Shown in pieces: positions 12,194-21,545 of a stretch of 64,000 bases of DNA (positions within the stretch are counted from its first letter, which is position 1; every line of letters begins with the position of its first letter). Under the pieces are notes generated by a model. That model worked only from the letters and a program-made list of their open reading frames with translations, ran no database searches and was not told the origin of the DNA. Made by a program: the position numbers and the translations under genes. Source of the DNA: Protostelium mycophagum (lineage: Eukaryota; Evosea; Variosea; Protosteliida; Protosteliaceae); assembly GCA_002081555.1 (NCBI GenBank), contig MZNV01001837.1, positions 53,079-117,078 of the forward strand, written 5' to 3'.

Positions 12194-13198
12194 CGAGGGA
12201 TCCTCACTGGGTGTGCGGCATTTAAGACCTCTGTACATGTCATAACACTGCTGAGGGGTGGCTGTGGGTTGAGTTGTGGGAGAGGAATTCCCTCCTTGGC
12301 AGGTGTAGATGAAAGAAGATTTTCTGGTTCTCTGTGTAGTGTACAGTCCGAAGTTATTCTCTGGGGTAGCGTTGTTCCCAGTTGCAGCATCAAACGCGGC
12401 ATAGATGTAGACTCCAATCCCACGAGCTTGAGCTTGGCACATGAGAGCCGGCATAAAGGCAGCTTGGTTAGCATAAGTCGCTTGAGAGTTTCCGAAAGCG
12501 GGACCTCCTGTCGGCCATCCTGTCTCGCCGATATACACTGGCTTTCCTTGTGCTTGGGCCACGACTGAATCGTAACTCTGCAGGGCAATAGTGGCTCCTA
12601 CAACTGGGTCTGCAACACCTGTCATATCTCAACAGAATTTCTCTCATGAGATGTCACCTTGCCAGTAGGGAAAGACGTTCATGTAAATCATATCGACAGC
12701 TGCAATGATGGTGGCATCAAATTTGAAATACGTATCAGCCGTTCCGACGGGCAAGGAAGAAGATAGGGTGTTTCTCAAGAGACTTCTCATGTCATTCACA
12801 TACCCGGCCAGTTGAGAGGAGGTGATATCACCTCTGTATAGATCCTCTGAACCGACTGTGATGCCCACAATGATGCTGGTGTCCAGTCCGATATCGGAAC
12901 GGGCCAGCTCTGTCACCGCCCTCTTCTCGTTCTCAAAGTCGGGACCGACCGCAGCACCAAGGAGAAGCTTCAACCCCAGGGGTTTTGCCGCACGAGCAAC
13001 CTTGAGCGCGATATTGCCACAACCGGAGGAGCCGTAGAGTCTGACCCTCTGGGCGAAGGTGCTGATGAGCGTGATGTCACTGTTGATTTGTTGGTCTGAG
13101 GGGCAGTTGCTGAAGTCGATTCCGTAACAGACACCAAAGATAGTCTGACCGAAGGAAGAGGTGAGGCACGTAAGTAAGAGTAAGATAAGCGTTTTCAT
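12182..13198 (-). CDS. Secreted GH17 beta-1,3-glucanase/glucanosyltransferase-like protein, first copy
   Basis: Starts at 13196-13198 with the signal peptide MKTLILLLLTCLTSSFGQ followed by the GH17 N terminus FGVCYGIDFSNCPSDQQI. The acid/base Glu lies in TVGSEDLYRGDI. After an intron at about 12612-12653 the second exon carries the nucleophile Glu in VYIGETGWPTGGP, a pattern shared with fungal Bgl2/Scw-type GH17 enzymes that remodel wall beta-1,3-glucan. An X8/CBM43 module begins after a Pro/Thr linker, but a 2-nt deletion near 12196, compared with the sister copies, shifts the frame and brings a stop at 12182. The GH17 domain itself is complete. Whether the protein ends here or continues into the downstream modules needs transcript data. 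Confidence 0.8.
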
Positions 13199-13477
13199 TT
13201 GTTGTTATGTCTTCGTAGAGTGTTAAGTTATGTTGTTCCACTGGCGACAAATCATCATACGCACAACATTCTGCTGAATGCTGTAAGAATGAGAAATTTC
13301 AGGAGGGTTTCAAATTTGTGTCTTCGGGTCAGGAGGACACCCCGGGCCATGGACAACAGGACCTTCTATCAAAATCTTCAATCTTCTCATCACTGGTGCT
13401 TGGTGGTCGCATTTCAAGCTTCTTTTAATACAAAGATTGAGGGATTATGTACAGTTTATAAGAGAGTCCGTAATCAA

Positions 13478-14393
13478 TTACTGCACCCACGTTGGGGAGG
13501 GAGGGACAGCTGAAATCGCCGAATGTCCTGCCAGGGTTTGCTGGAAATAGTGGCTAAAGATGTGCATCATGATGAGAGTGTACCACGAAGCGGCGCTCTG
13601 GGGATCTTGTTGTGGTGCTGATTTAGACATCATGTTCAAGGCTTGGGATTGAGTTCTTGCCATGATCTTGGCCAAAGCGGGAGATCGACCGACAATATCT
13701 TGCAGACTGACCAGTTCTCTCTTTAGAACTTCATTCTCTGTTTGTAATCTGGCGATTTCCTCGGTAATAGACTTCTTCTCGCTGTTGAGCAGCAAGAGAT
13801 TAGATTCCAGTCCACCTCTTTGTGCCTTCTTTCTATCCTTTAGAACTTCATTCTCTGTTTGTAATCTGGCGATTTCCTCGGTAATAGACTTCTTCTCGCT
13901 GTTGAGCAGCAAGAGATTAGATTCCAGTCCACCTCTTTGTGCCTTCTTTCTATCCCTAGATAATTGTGCAGATCTCTTGTTTGCCTCCAAACGGTCTCTA
14001 TAACGTTCATCTTGTGGTGTGACGTCGCTGTTTGTCCTTGTGCGTTTGAGGGCTGCGAAATTTGATGCTAGATCAAGGTGAGAAAGCAGGACAGGAATGG
14101 TAATCTTGAGGCAGACCTTCTTTGAGAGGCTCCGGTACTGTTTTCAGTATGGATTTGAACTCAAGCTCTGGTAATTCAGTGTTATAAAAGGCTTTGAAAT
14201 CCATCGGTTCTGGTTGGGTTTCTGATAAGCCCAAATCTGCATCTAAAGAATTCTCATCGGCAAAGTATTGATCCACACCGGTTAAGAACTCTTCCATTGG
14301 TGGTTCCAATACTTCCTCCAATTGTTGATCAAAATGAAGATCTCTTGCATCTTCAGCTTCTAAAAGAGTCTCATACATCATGTTGTCCTCCAT
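13478..14393 (-). CDS. bZIP transcription factor with duplicated zipper segment (XBP1/HAC1-like basic region)
   Basis: The acidic N-terminal half (MEDNMMYETLLEAED) is joined over an intron at about 14064-14112 to a basic region, EANKRSAQLSRDRKKAQRGG. Its N-x7-R core and ARDRKKA-like ending resemble XBP1/HAC1, the unfolded-protein-response bZIPs. The leucine zipper follows. A 39-residue block from DRKKAQRGG to TENEVLK is present twice in tandem, so the protein has one full basic region and a second partial one inside an extended coiled coil. No membrane segment is visible. Stop at 13478-13480. An upstream in-frame ATG at 14468 is an alternative start. bZIP is sure; the subfamily is a suggestion only. 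Confidence 0.8.
13721..13954 (-). repeat. 117-bp in-frame tandem duplication in the bZIP coding region
   Basis: Units 13721-13837 and 13838-13954 appear identical at DNA level and encode the same 39 residues (DRKKAQRGG through TENEVLK). The length is a multiple of three, so the frame is kept. Confidence 0.93.
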
Positions 14394-14479
14394 GATTGAA
14401 AATGTTGCGTGTTGGGCGTGCCTGTTGTGTTCAAAGATCCAGCGGATGGCGGGTTGTTTGGCGTTCAAGATCTGTCCTC

Positions 14480-15020
14480 GTGTACCATCCGGCCGAGGTC
14501 ATTACACCCGGATCAAACAACCACACGACTGCTAAGAAGGTAAGAATATTCAGCCGCACGCTCGGCCTCGTCTTTTTTCAAATGTTGATTGATCATCTTC
14601 GCATTTGTCTGACTTCCACAGTGTCTGTATGATGACGGACCAGGATATACTCAAAGATCTTGTCCTTGGACATTCTGCTGATGGTAATGACGATGTACAA
14701 TTCCGAACCATTTTTAGAGAGAAAGTTGGTCGCACTGCAAATATATTGTCTCCGATTGGCGCCGTGGAGAAGGCAAGTTCTAATTGGATTGGGCTGAAAG
14801 CTGCTATTGAGAATCACACTCCTGCTCAGACCCCCCGCCAGACATCTATGATTCTCTTATCTTGCTTTTGTGACCTCCAAAATTGTTTTTTTTGTTCTTT
14901 TGGGGTGTCTTAGAGGCCCTTAGCTTGTGTTATGGTGTCTTTGTGACCAGATGTATTGGAAATATGGCGAAAGAAGCAATAATTGGAGGAATTGAGAATC
15001 TTGCAGCAGTCGATCACTAA
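14480..15020 (+). other. Gene-fragment-like region of unknown origin with a dispersed 73-bp segment
   Basis: Open stretches on the plus strand (about 14486-14540, then 14605-14913 reading MTDQDILKDLVLGHSADGND) have no recognisable family and no clean exon joins. The end of the region, 14946-15018, recurs with two mismatches in opposite orientation at 59464-59536. This suggests remnants of a repeated or duplicated sequence rather than a working gene. Confidence 0.35.
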
Positions 15021-15190
15021 CATCCAGCAGTGTCCTTGCTCATACCCAGCTGTCGCATGCTGTGCATATGTAATCCACACAACAGTTGTGTAAGCGAGGA
15101 GTGCAGAGAACAGTCACGTGATCATGATGAAAACACACGAGTTTCACACAATTTTACGTAAACCCAACAGAACAAACACAAAGAACAAAC

Positions 15191-15763
15191 ATGCAGAGCA
15201 TCCACAACGCTAATCTTCCAACTTCAACCACAACTACCATACTACCGGCAGGACAAGTCGTCCATGGTGGTCCATTCCTTGTTAGAGGAGAACCTGTTAT
15301 TTACACCCAACCACAAGCTGTTGCTGTCACCTCAGTCATACAAGCAACGCCAGTAGTCAGTGAATTGACTCCTGCTATAACACAAGCAATCGTGGGTAAT
15401 GATGCACTGACTAACGTGGCCGAAAGAGGTGACACACGCCCACAGCGATGATGTTGAAGGCTCGCAGGGGGAGTGGTAAATCCACCTCTTGATACCAAAT
15501 CGCACGTGGGAAAGCTCCTGGTGAAGAATGGAGAAAGACCTCCAACTGGTGGCGATTACATTTTAGAATCAGATCTCCCCCTCAACCACCGTATACTACG
15601 CCCAAACTCCAATGGCAAGAATCATCTGCGACTGTACAAGCTAACTGCTTTAGGATCATACATTGCAAGGGATGACAGGGTCCTTGGAAGACATAACATT
15701 TCGGTCGATGCAAAGAATCACATCACCGGTTGGAGTGTTGAGGGCCAGAGAGTAGATTTATAA
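15191..15763 (+). CDS. Unknown protein, about 177 residues, two exons
   Basis: The ATG at 15191 follows an A-rich leader. Exon 1 (to 15428) encodes a Thr/Val/Ala-rich segment. A 39-nt intron with good borders (15429-15467, GTGACA...CGCAG) leads in frame to exon 2, which contains GGDYILESDLPLNHRILRP and ends with HITGWSVEGQRVDL and a TAA at 15761-15763. I recognise no domain, signal peptide or membrane helix. The clean intron join and the absence of an overlapping gene on the other strand support a real gene. It converges on aminopeptidase P, 96 bp away. Confidence 0.6.
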
Positions 15764-15859
15764 AAACTGAAACAAGTTGTGATCTTGTGAACAGTTATAA
15801 TGCACTTTCCATAGGGGTTGTATTTTTGTGTTTTGATGAGTTGCCTGTGTCTCTCGAGA

Positions 15860-18184
15860 TTAGATGGGAAGAGTCTCCTTCTTCAACCACTGAAGTACCT
15901 TCCCATCGAGGTGAGGTCCAACCTTCGACAATACCTTCTCTGATTAAGATATTGAAATCTGGATCAATTTGATCACCTGAGCGTGATAGTCATTGATCCA
16001 TTTGATTTCTTCTGGTGTCAGCATGGAGGTGTCCATCATCTTTGTTTGTATTGGCACAAAAGTAATATTTTCGAAACATAAGTATTTCTTCCCGCCAAAA
16101 TTCTCAGGGACATCAGCCTCCTTCGTCAAAAGTACGTTTTCTATTCGAATACCAAATGCACCATCTTCGTAATACCCTATCCCATATTTATATGTGTATA
16201 TATATTCATCAATAGTATCTACCTGGCTCATTCGTGATCGTCATGCCAGACTGTAAAGGTACGGTATAACTCTGTGGCCTGAAGCTTATCCCTTGAGGTC
16301 CTTCATGCACATTCAAGAAGGCCCCGACTCCATGACCAGTTCCGTGCCTGAAGTCCAGTCCGTCCCTCCATAGATGCTGTCTCGCCAAAAGGTCTAATTG
16401 CCCACCGGATGTGCCCTCTGGGAATACTGCTCTATCTATCCCAATGTGTCCCTGCAACACTCGAGTGAAACATCTCTTCTCCCTGGCTGTAGGTTTACTA
16501 AAATGCATCGTTCTGGTGACATCTATATGACTGAGTATTTCTTGAATTGAGATACTGACCTGTAGTTCCATCTCTGTATTGACCACCTGAGTCACAAAGG
16601 TAAAGAGCATCAGCATCGACAATGGCACATGTATTATGCTCAGGCTTGTAGTGAATGATTGCCCCATTCGCTCCCGTTGAGCTAATTGTGTCGAAACTCA
16701 AACTGACAAAATCCTTCTGTTGGCTGTATATACTTTCATATGTGATCATCATATGATAAATATATATTTATATAAATATATACCTTCTAAACCAGTCCAC
16801 CTTATCAGCAGCAGCCGCCTCTGTGAGATTTTTGTTCCCATGATTGATTAATTCCTCTTCTAACCAAGCGAAATAAGAGATCAATGCTACGGCATCCCTG
16901 ATGTGTGCTTGTCTCATTCCCTCCAGTTCGGCAGTGTTCTTCAGAGATTTCATTATCGTGATTGGCGATGTTTTTTCTTTGAACTTTCCGTTACATTTGT
17001 CAAATAGGGCGACGCAAGATCTGGCAGGATCGAGCCAGATCTATATGATTAGTTATTATTTATATTAGTTATTATTATTTATAGACATGTACCTTCCCCT
17101 GAGATGATAATTGTACGAGATCATTAAATACATCCTCATAACCTTTGTATTCGATACCCTCTCCGAGACTCGATTTCACTTCTTCTGTCAACTGGCATAT
17201 TTAGATATTCAATTATATTTATATATATACCTTATCGAGGGAGATGTATAGTGATGCTTTCTCTTGTGTGATGATTGCATATGCAATGAAGACAGGATTA
17301 AATTCGATATCATTTCCTCTCAAGTTGAACAACCCTATATCGTTGTAAACAAGTCCGTTATGGAGAGGAGATCAAGTGACTCACAGGCAATCTCATCAAG
17401 CGCGGTGACGACGAAGGCTACAACTTGTTCCTTCTTCAATTCTTCACGAATTTTATTGATCTTATCTGAAGTGGCTAAACCAGCGTACTATTAAGGTGAG
17501 GAAGGTTGTGATGAATCTTCTGATGAGATATTCTGACCTTGATGGGATGTAGGAAGACAGGAGAGGGAGAGAGGGAGGGCTGCGAGTCACCCCACACCTT
17601 TTCAGGTTAATTCTCTCACTAAATATTGACCCACCTTATCAATGAGATTTTCCTCTATTGGGACCAGCTCAGCGTCCGAATTTTGTGATTTCAACTCCTC
17701 ATTGATGCTGTTCACATTGGCTAAGAATTCAGAGTCAGTTTGGAGTGAGTATTATAAATATTACATTTGGAAACCAGTTTTGGATTTCATCAAGGCCCAA
17801 TGTTCAGAGTCGAGTTGTTGACCAGCCTGGAGGAAGTACCTAGCATCAGTCCACAAGAGTGCTTGTTTATCGGTCACCACCGCAGATCCTACAGAACATA
17901 AATGACCGGATTTTCTGGATGATTCTGACCAGCTGAGCCAGTGAAGCCAGAAATAAAGGATCTCCTCTTATCTCTATCAGGAGTATACTCGGACTGTACT
18001 ACGTCAATAGATCCATGAAGAGAATAGAGAAGTTCACCTGGTGGGCATCCTCTGAATACACCAAATACGCCTGGACATTATTTTGCGGCTTGGACATAAG
18101 AGATCTCAATTGTTCTAATTTCGTTTTGGCCGTCATCTTGTTAAGGAGGGTCTTCGCTGCAATTTGTGCGTTCATTTCCTTCAT
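15860..18184 (-). CDS. Xaa-Pro aminopeptidase (aminopeptidase P, XPNPEP1 type)
   Basis: M24-family dimetal peptidase that removes N-terminal residues preceding proline. N-terminal exons carry [15 protein letters not shown] and [17 protein letters not shown], typical of the creatinase-like domain. The catalytic half has [21 protein letters not shown] (first metal Asp pair), [17 protein letters not shown] (metal His and catalytic His) and [19 protein letters not shown] (Glu ligands). The last exon, after an intron with a CAGAG acceptor at about 15935-15973, encodes [20 protein letters not shown] and ends at TAA 15860-15862, as in cytosolic APP1. The start is at 18184 or the in-frame ATG at 18175. 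No signal peptide, so probably cytosolic. Several introns are extremely AT-rich. Confidence 0.92.
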
Positions 18185-18358
18185 TTCATATGTTCATCCA
18201 CCACGTAAGTGACACGTCATTACTTCTCGGACGGTTTTTTCGCGAAACTTGATCGCAGCGCACCAGCAGAAACAAATAAAAGATGACTTGAAATAATTTC
18301 TGTTCAAATCAAGAATGGTTGGATCCAATCTACATCCTTCTGGTGAAACGTCTGCTCC

Positions 18359-18939
18359 GTGACTTGGAGACAAATTAGAATAAAAAGCGGAATAATTCCG
18401 ATTTTTATGGAATAATTGTCCGTTTTTTGGGAATATTCTTGGACTAATTCAGGCTTGGCTGGAACCAAGCAGGCCTGGAACAGCTTTGATCAAAATAATT
18501 TGTCTAAAGACGGTGACTTGGAGACAAATTAGAATAATAAAAACATTTTTCTAACTTTGAGGAATAATGACGGCTTCAAGGAATTATCCCAACAGCGATA
18601 ATAAACGTGAATAAATCGTCATTAAGACCAATTCCTCGAATTGAATGGAATAATTTGTCAAACTTGCATCATTTGAGGGATATCGACAATGCAGTAAAAT
18701 CAAGCACATGCGCACAAAACTCTCTGATTGTGACAGAGGGATGTCCTCATCACATGTTCTGGACAATTGATGCCGGTTTGATCAATGCAATGGTTCCTTG
18801 AGTTTGACAAAACCCTGGACTTCGGTGAGTTGCAAATTGATCAGGAGCCGTAAAACGCGTCGATTTACAACTCAATTCACGAACCATATGTTAGAGTCAC
18901 CATATTGGCCGCCGATTCTAATATGCGTCTCCAAGTCAC
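18359..18939. mobile_element. Inverted-repeat element, probably non-autonomous
   Basis: GTGACTTGGAGAC followed by AAATTAGAAT occurs at 18359 and again at 18513. The reverse complement, with a two-base variation, ends at 18939, giving terminal inverted repeats of about 24 bp. The interior (AATAATTCC-rich) has no convincing ORF. I saw no clear target-site duplication, so the class is unknown. Confidence 0.45.
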
Positions 18940-18992
18940 CACACTTTGAGGGTGTTGTTATAATTTTCAACACACAGTGGCAGCAGGTCGAG

Positions 18993-19311
18993 CTATTTTT
19001 TTGTGTTCTTCGCGGTCATGTTCGCGTACAGAAGGTGCTTTAGTGCCATTGGTGCGCCTTGGCTCTGTGGCGTATATGTAGGCCCTGTGATGTGCTTGAT
19101 TCCCACTGACTCAAGTACAGATTTCACGTCGCTGTTCAGAAATTCCTTGCCGTAGTCTTAAGAGTGGGTTCTTACGTTTGTCGGTTTGCAGCAGGTTCAC
19201 TACGGGTAAGTTTTCTATCCACGCCGCCAGTGCAGCTGCAACGTTTTTTGGTGTCTTTTGTTTTATGGCAAAGCTGCATAAACACTTTGAAAAGCAGTCG
19301 ATTATGTTCAA
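18993..19311 (-). pseudogene. Decayed retroviral-type integrase (DDE core) fragment
   Basis: The minus-strand frame from 19311 reads NIIDCFSKCLCSFAIKQKT (first catalytic Asp). After a frame change it continues with GKEFLNSDVKSVLESVGIKH and GPTYTPQSQGAPM, ending at a stop at 18993. This is the pattern of integrase cores in Ty3/gypsy-like and related elements. The second Asp region is broken by the frame change. No LTRs, reverse transcriptase or gag were seen, so only a remnant is present. Confidence 0.75.
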
Positions 19312-19325
19312 AATCTGTGTACTGG

Positions 19326-19823
19326 AGGTGTAAAGTATTATCTAAGGAGGGTGAGACACCGGAAGAGGCAAAGAAGGAAAATATTGCCAATACGGACGTC
19401 TTCATTTTGAGAGACAGAATTCCTCAGGTATATGAGCACTTTCGATTATTATAGAATCTGATATATGCAGGCACCTGGAAAGAAACTCCCAAGAAAAATA
19501 CCTTTTCCTGCAGGATCTGCTAAGCAGGTACAGAAGGAAACGGCACAGGACCACGAGCTTGTAATGAAGCAGAGGGAGTTTGAAATTGATGCCGCTATGG
19601 TCAGAGTACTGAAGATGAGGAACCGAATTGAATGGAACAAGGTGGGACGATGTTATGCTTTGGTTGTTGAAGAGATTAGGTACAAGTTGAGGTCATCAAC
19701 GCGCTTCAGTCTAGATTCAATCCCGAGCCCAGGATAATGAAGAAGAGGCTGGAATCTCTAGTGGAGAGAGGATTCATGGAGAGGGATGAAAATGATCCAA
19801 AGTTCTTGGTCTATATTGCGTAA
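19326..19823 (+). pseudogene. 5'-truncated cullin C-terminal region (neddylation domain)
   Basis: Three joined pieces encode the end of a cullin, the scaffold of cullin-RING ubiquitin ligases: CKVLSKEG and NIANTDVFILRDRI, then REFEIDAAMVRVLKMRNRIE (neddylation domain with the VxKMR signature), and, after an intron at about 19642-19679, EVINALQSRFNPEPRIMKKR and FMERDENDPKFLVYIA with TAA at 19821-19823. Most of the gene is missing: the cullin similarity starts within about 15 bp of the integrase remnant's 19311 edge. The introns are retained and the frame looks open, so this is a genomic, not retroposed, fragment. It may be a pseudogene or a gene whose 5' part has moved. Confidence 0.7.
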
Positions 19824-20529
19824 ATAAATTCTAAAGGAACAACTACAAGCCCCTTTTACAATTGACAGTTTCGCACGCTTTCTTTTGTGTGCCCAGAGCA
19901 TGCTCCAGCCTGGATCATGACATCAACTGCAAGCTTTTTCACTATAGAAGCATAATGCGTGGATATCATGGGAACACTCGTGTTGCATCTCAGTCAAAAT
20001 CATGCAGGAGTCCACCAAATGTATTTGACTTGCTGGGCTGGATTGCAGTGGCCAATATGTTTGTTGTAGGATCTACAGATAGAGGCTTGTCCTGACTATT
20101 TTCAACCAAAGCCATCTGCAATTTCTATAGAGGAACAGGATAATTGCTATTTGGATTTTGCCAATGTTCATTTTGGAGATTGAACCTGTTTGGGCAATGA
20201 ATGGTGTTGTATATTGTGGGCTAGAAGTCCCACACAATTTTCTGTGAAGTGCTGCTAATAGTTTGAATTGTATGACCTTTGTTTCAATTTTTCATTCTAT
20301 GAGAAATACTCCATAAAGCACGCAGGTCCTGTCATCATCAGCCAAATTAACAGAGAAATGCAGATTTAGAGTTATCATATAAAAAAAGAGGGTGATATAG
20401 CAGATTTATTATACTCAACACACTGAATGCTTGCATCCTGTGATCTGTTTGTCAATTTTACAAAATATTTGTGAGCTGTAAAGCTCTGGTTAGATCCTAA
20501 CTACCACAAGGTGAGAACACAGGCTACCG
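19824..20529. other. Intergenic, no gene seen
   Basis: No open frame of interest on either strand. Scattered stop-riddled matches in several frames suggest old repeat debris, continuous with the integrase/cullin island upstream. Confidence 0.4.
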
Positions 20530-20634
20530 TTGCGTCGTCAACAGTGGAAATAGCGGTTAACGCAGATCTCCGATATCATCTGCGGTAAGAAGCTTCAACC
20601 GCTATTTCCGATCCCGGTGTTTGTGACGACGCAA
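20530..20634. repeat. Inverted repeat, hairpin or MITE-like, 105 bp
   Basis: The left arm TTGCGTCGTCA plus GGAAATAGCGGTT is mirrored by the right arm AACCGCTATTTCC and TGACGACGCAA, around a loop of about 35 bp. No coding content. The layout fits a small non-autonomous element or a long cruciform. Confidence 0.65.
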
Positions 20635-20759
20635 TTAGGGGAAATCTTGTGTCACAAAGTTGAAAAATCCAAAATCACTTAATAATACGTGTCATCCAAT
20701 CCAATAGTTTGACTCATCTCACTTGCTCCTGTGTCTGTCAAGTACAGCTTGGGTAAAAT

Positions 20760-21447
20760 TTATTTAACATCTTCTCCGATTTCATGGTGTTTGAATTTGA
20801 TGCTGTTTATTTTCCTGAAAAAGCTCCGGTGAAGGCAAATTTCCTGCTTGTATGAATCCCCATCTGGCACTCTTCGTCTTTCAAAAGTTTTCAAAATGGC
20901 TGCGTTCGGCAGAACCTCAACTCGATGCGCTGCAAAAAGGACAGTTTCTTTCCTCTTTTTGTGGCTGGGTTCCATCTGCTCTTGCCCCCAGAGTTCACAG
21001 AGAAGTTTTTTCCGATCATAGTGTGAGTGATTTGTGCGTGCTTTCGTGTTTTGTATTTGGTGTTGGGAGCTCTTCCTGTTTTCGCCGATGGATGCTGTTC
21101 CGATCGGAAGGGAATGGAGATATCTTGGCTGATATCACCACATCTCAAATCCCCGAACTGTCAAAAAAACAGTGCATGCAACATCGACTTGCAGACTTGG
21201 CTGACCAACACTCCAGGACCGGAACTTGTTCGGGCCGAAGTCTTCGGGCTCTCTGCAGCAGAAAGTTGATCCAAGAAGCTCGACCATAAAAATGTTTCAA
21301 AAGTCAACACCGACACAAGAGAAAGAAGAGGTTGAGAAGAGCAAAAAGAAAGTTACCTTTGCGAAGAGACCCACAATACATCGAGATTACAAAGCATCAC
21401 TGTTGGAGCGATTCAACGATAGAATGAGAAACCATAGAAGAATATGA
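20760..21447. other. Region with conflicting short ORFs, gene status unclear
   Basis: The minus strand has a basic 71-residue ORF (20760-20975). The plus strand has overlapping ORFs at 20852-21289 and a Lys-rich frame from the ATG at 21292 to 21447 containing KKKVTFAK, which matches the short RVxF motif used by protein phosphatase 1 partners. A plus-strand gene with an intron starting near 21021 (GTGAGTG) is possible, but I could not find a single convincing exon chain. Confidence 0.3.
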
Positions 21448-21545
21448 TGAACACTCGATAATGTAATATTACAAGACGCTTGTCTTTCATTTGCTTTCGT
21501 AGGGTGCACAACTTGAACAATAAAAGACACTTGAGCTTGCATTTA

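Noticed and set aside
10563-12568. Long plus-strand ORFs opposite the glucanase copies (for example 11155-11691, 12173-12568)
   Set aside because: They are antisense shadows of GH17-X8 coding sequence and repeat exactly with the duplication; no family similarity of their own.
13721-13954. CRISPR-like array or prokaryotic contamination
   Set aside because: The repeats here and at 10573-11708 are direct coding duplications without spacers, and spliceosomal introns across the window show it is eukaryotic.
13662-14003. Plus-strand ORF opposite the bZIP gene with an internal repeat
   Set aside because: Its repeat only mirrors the 117-bp duplication of the bZIP coding strand.
21292-21447. Stand-alone 51-residue protein with a PP1-binding KVTF motif
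   Set aside because: The motif is only four residues and the frame has no supported upstream context; too weak for a gene call, noted only within the ambiguous region.
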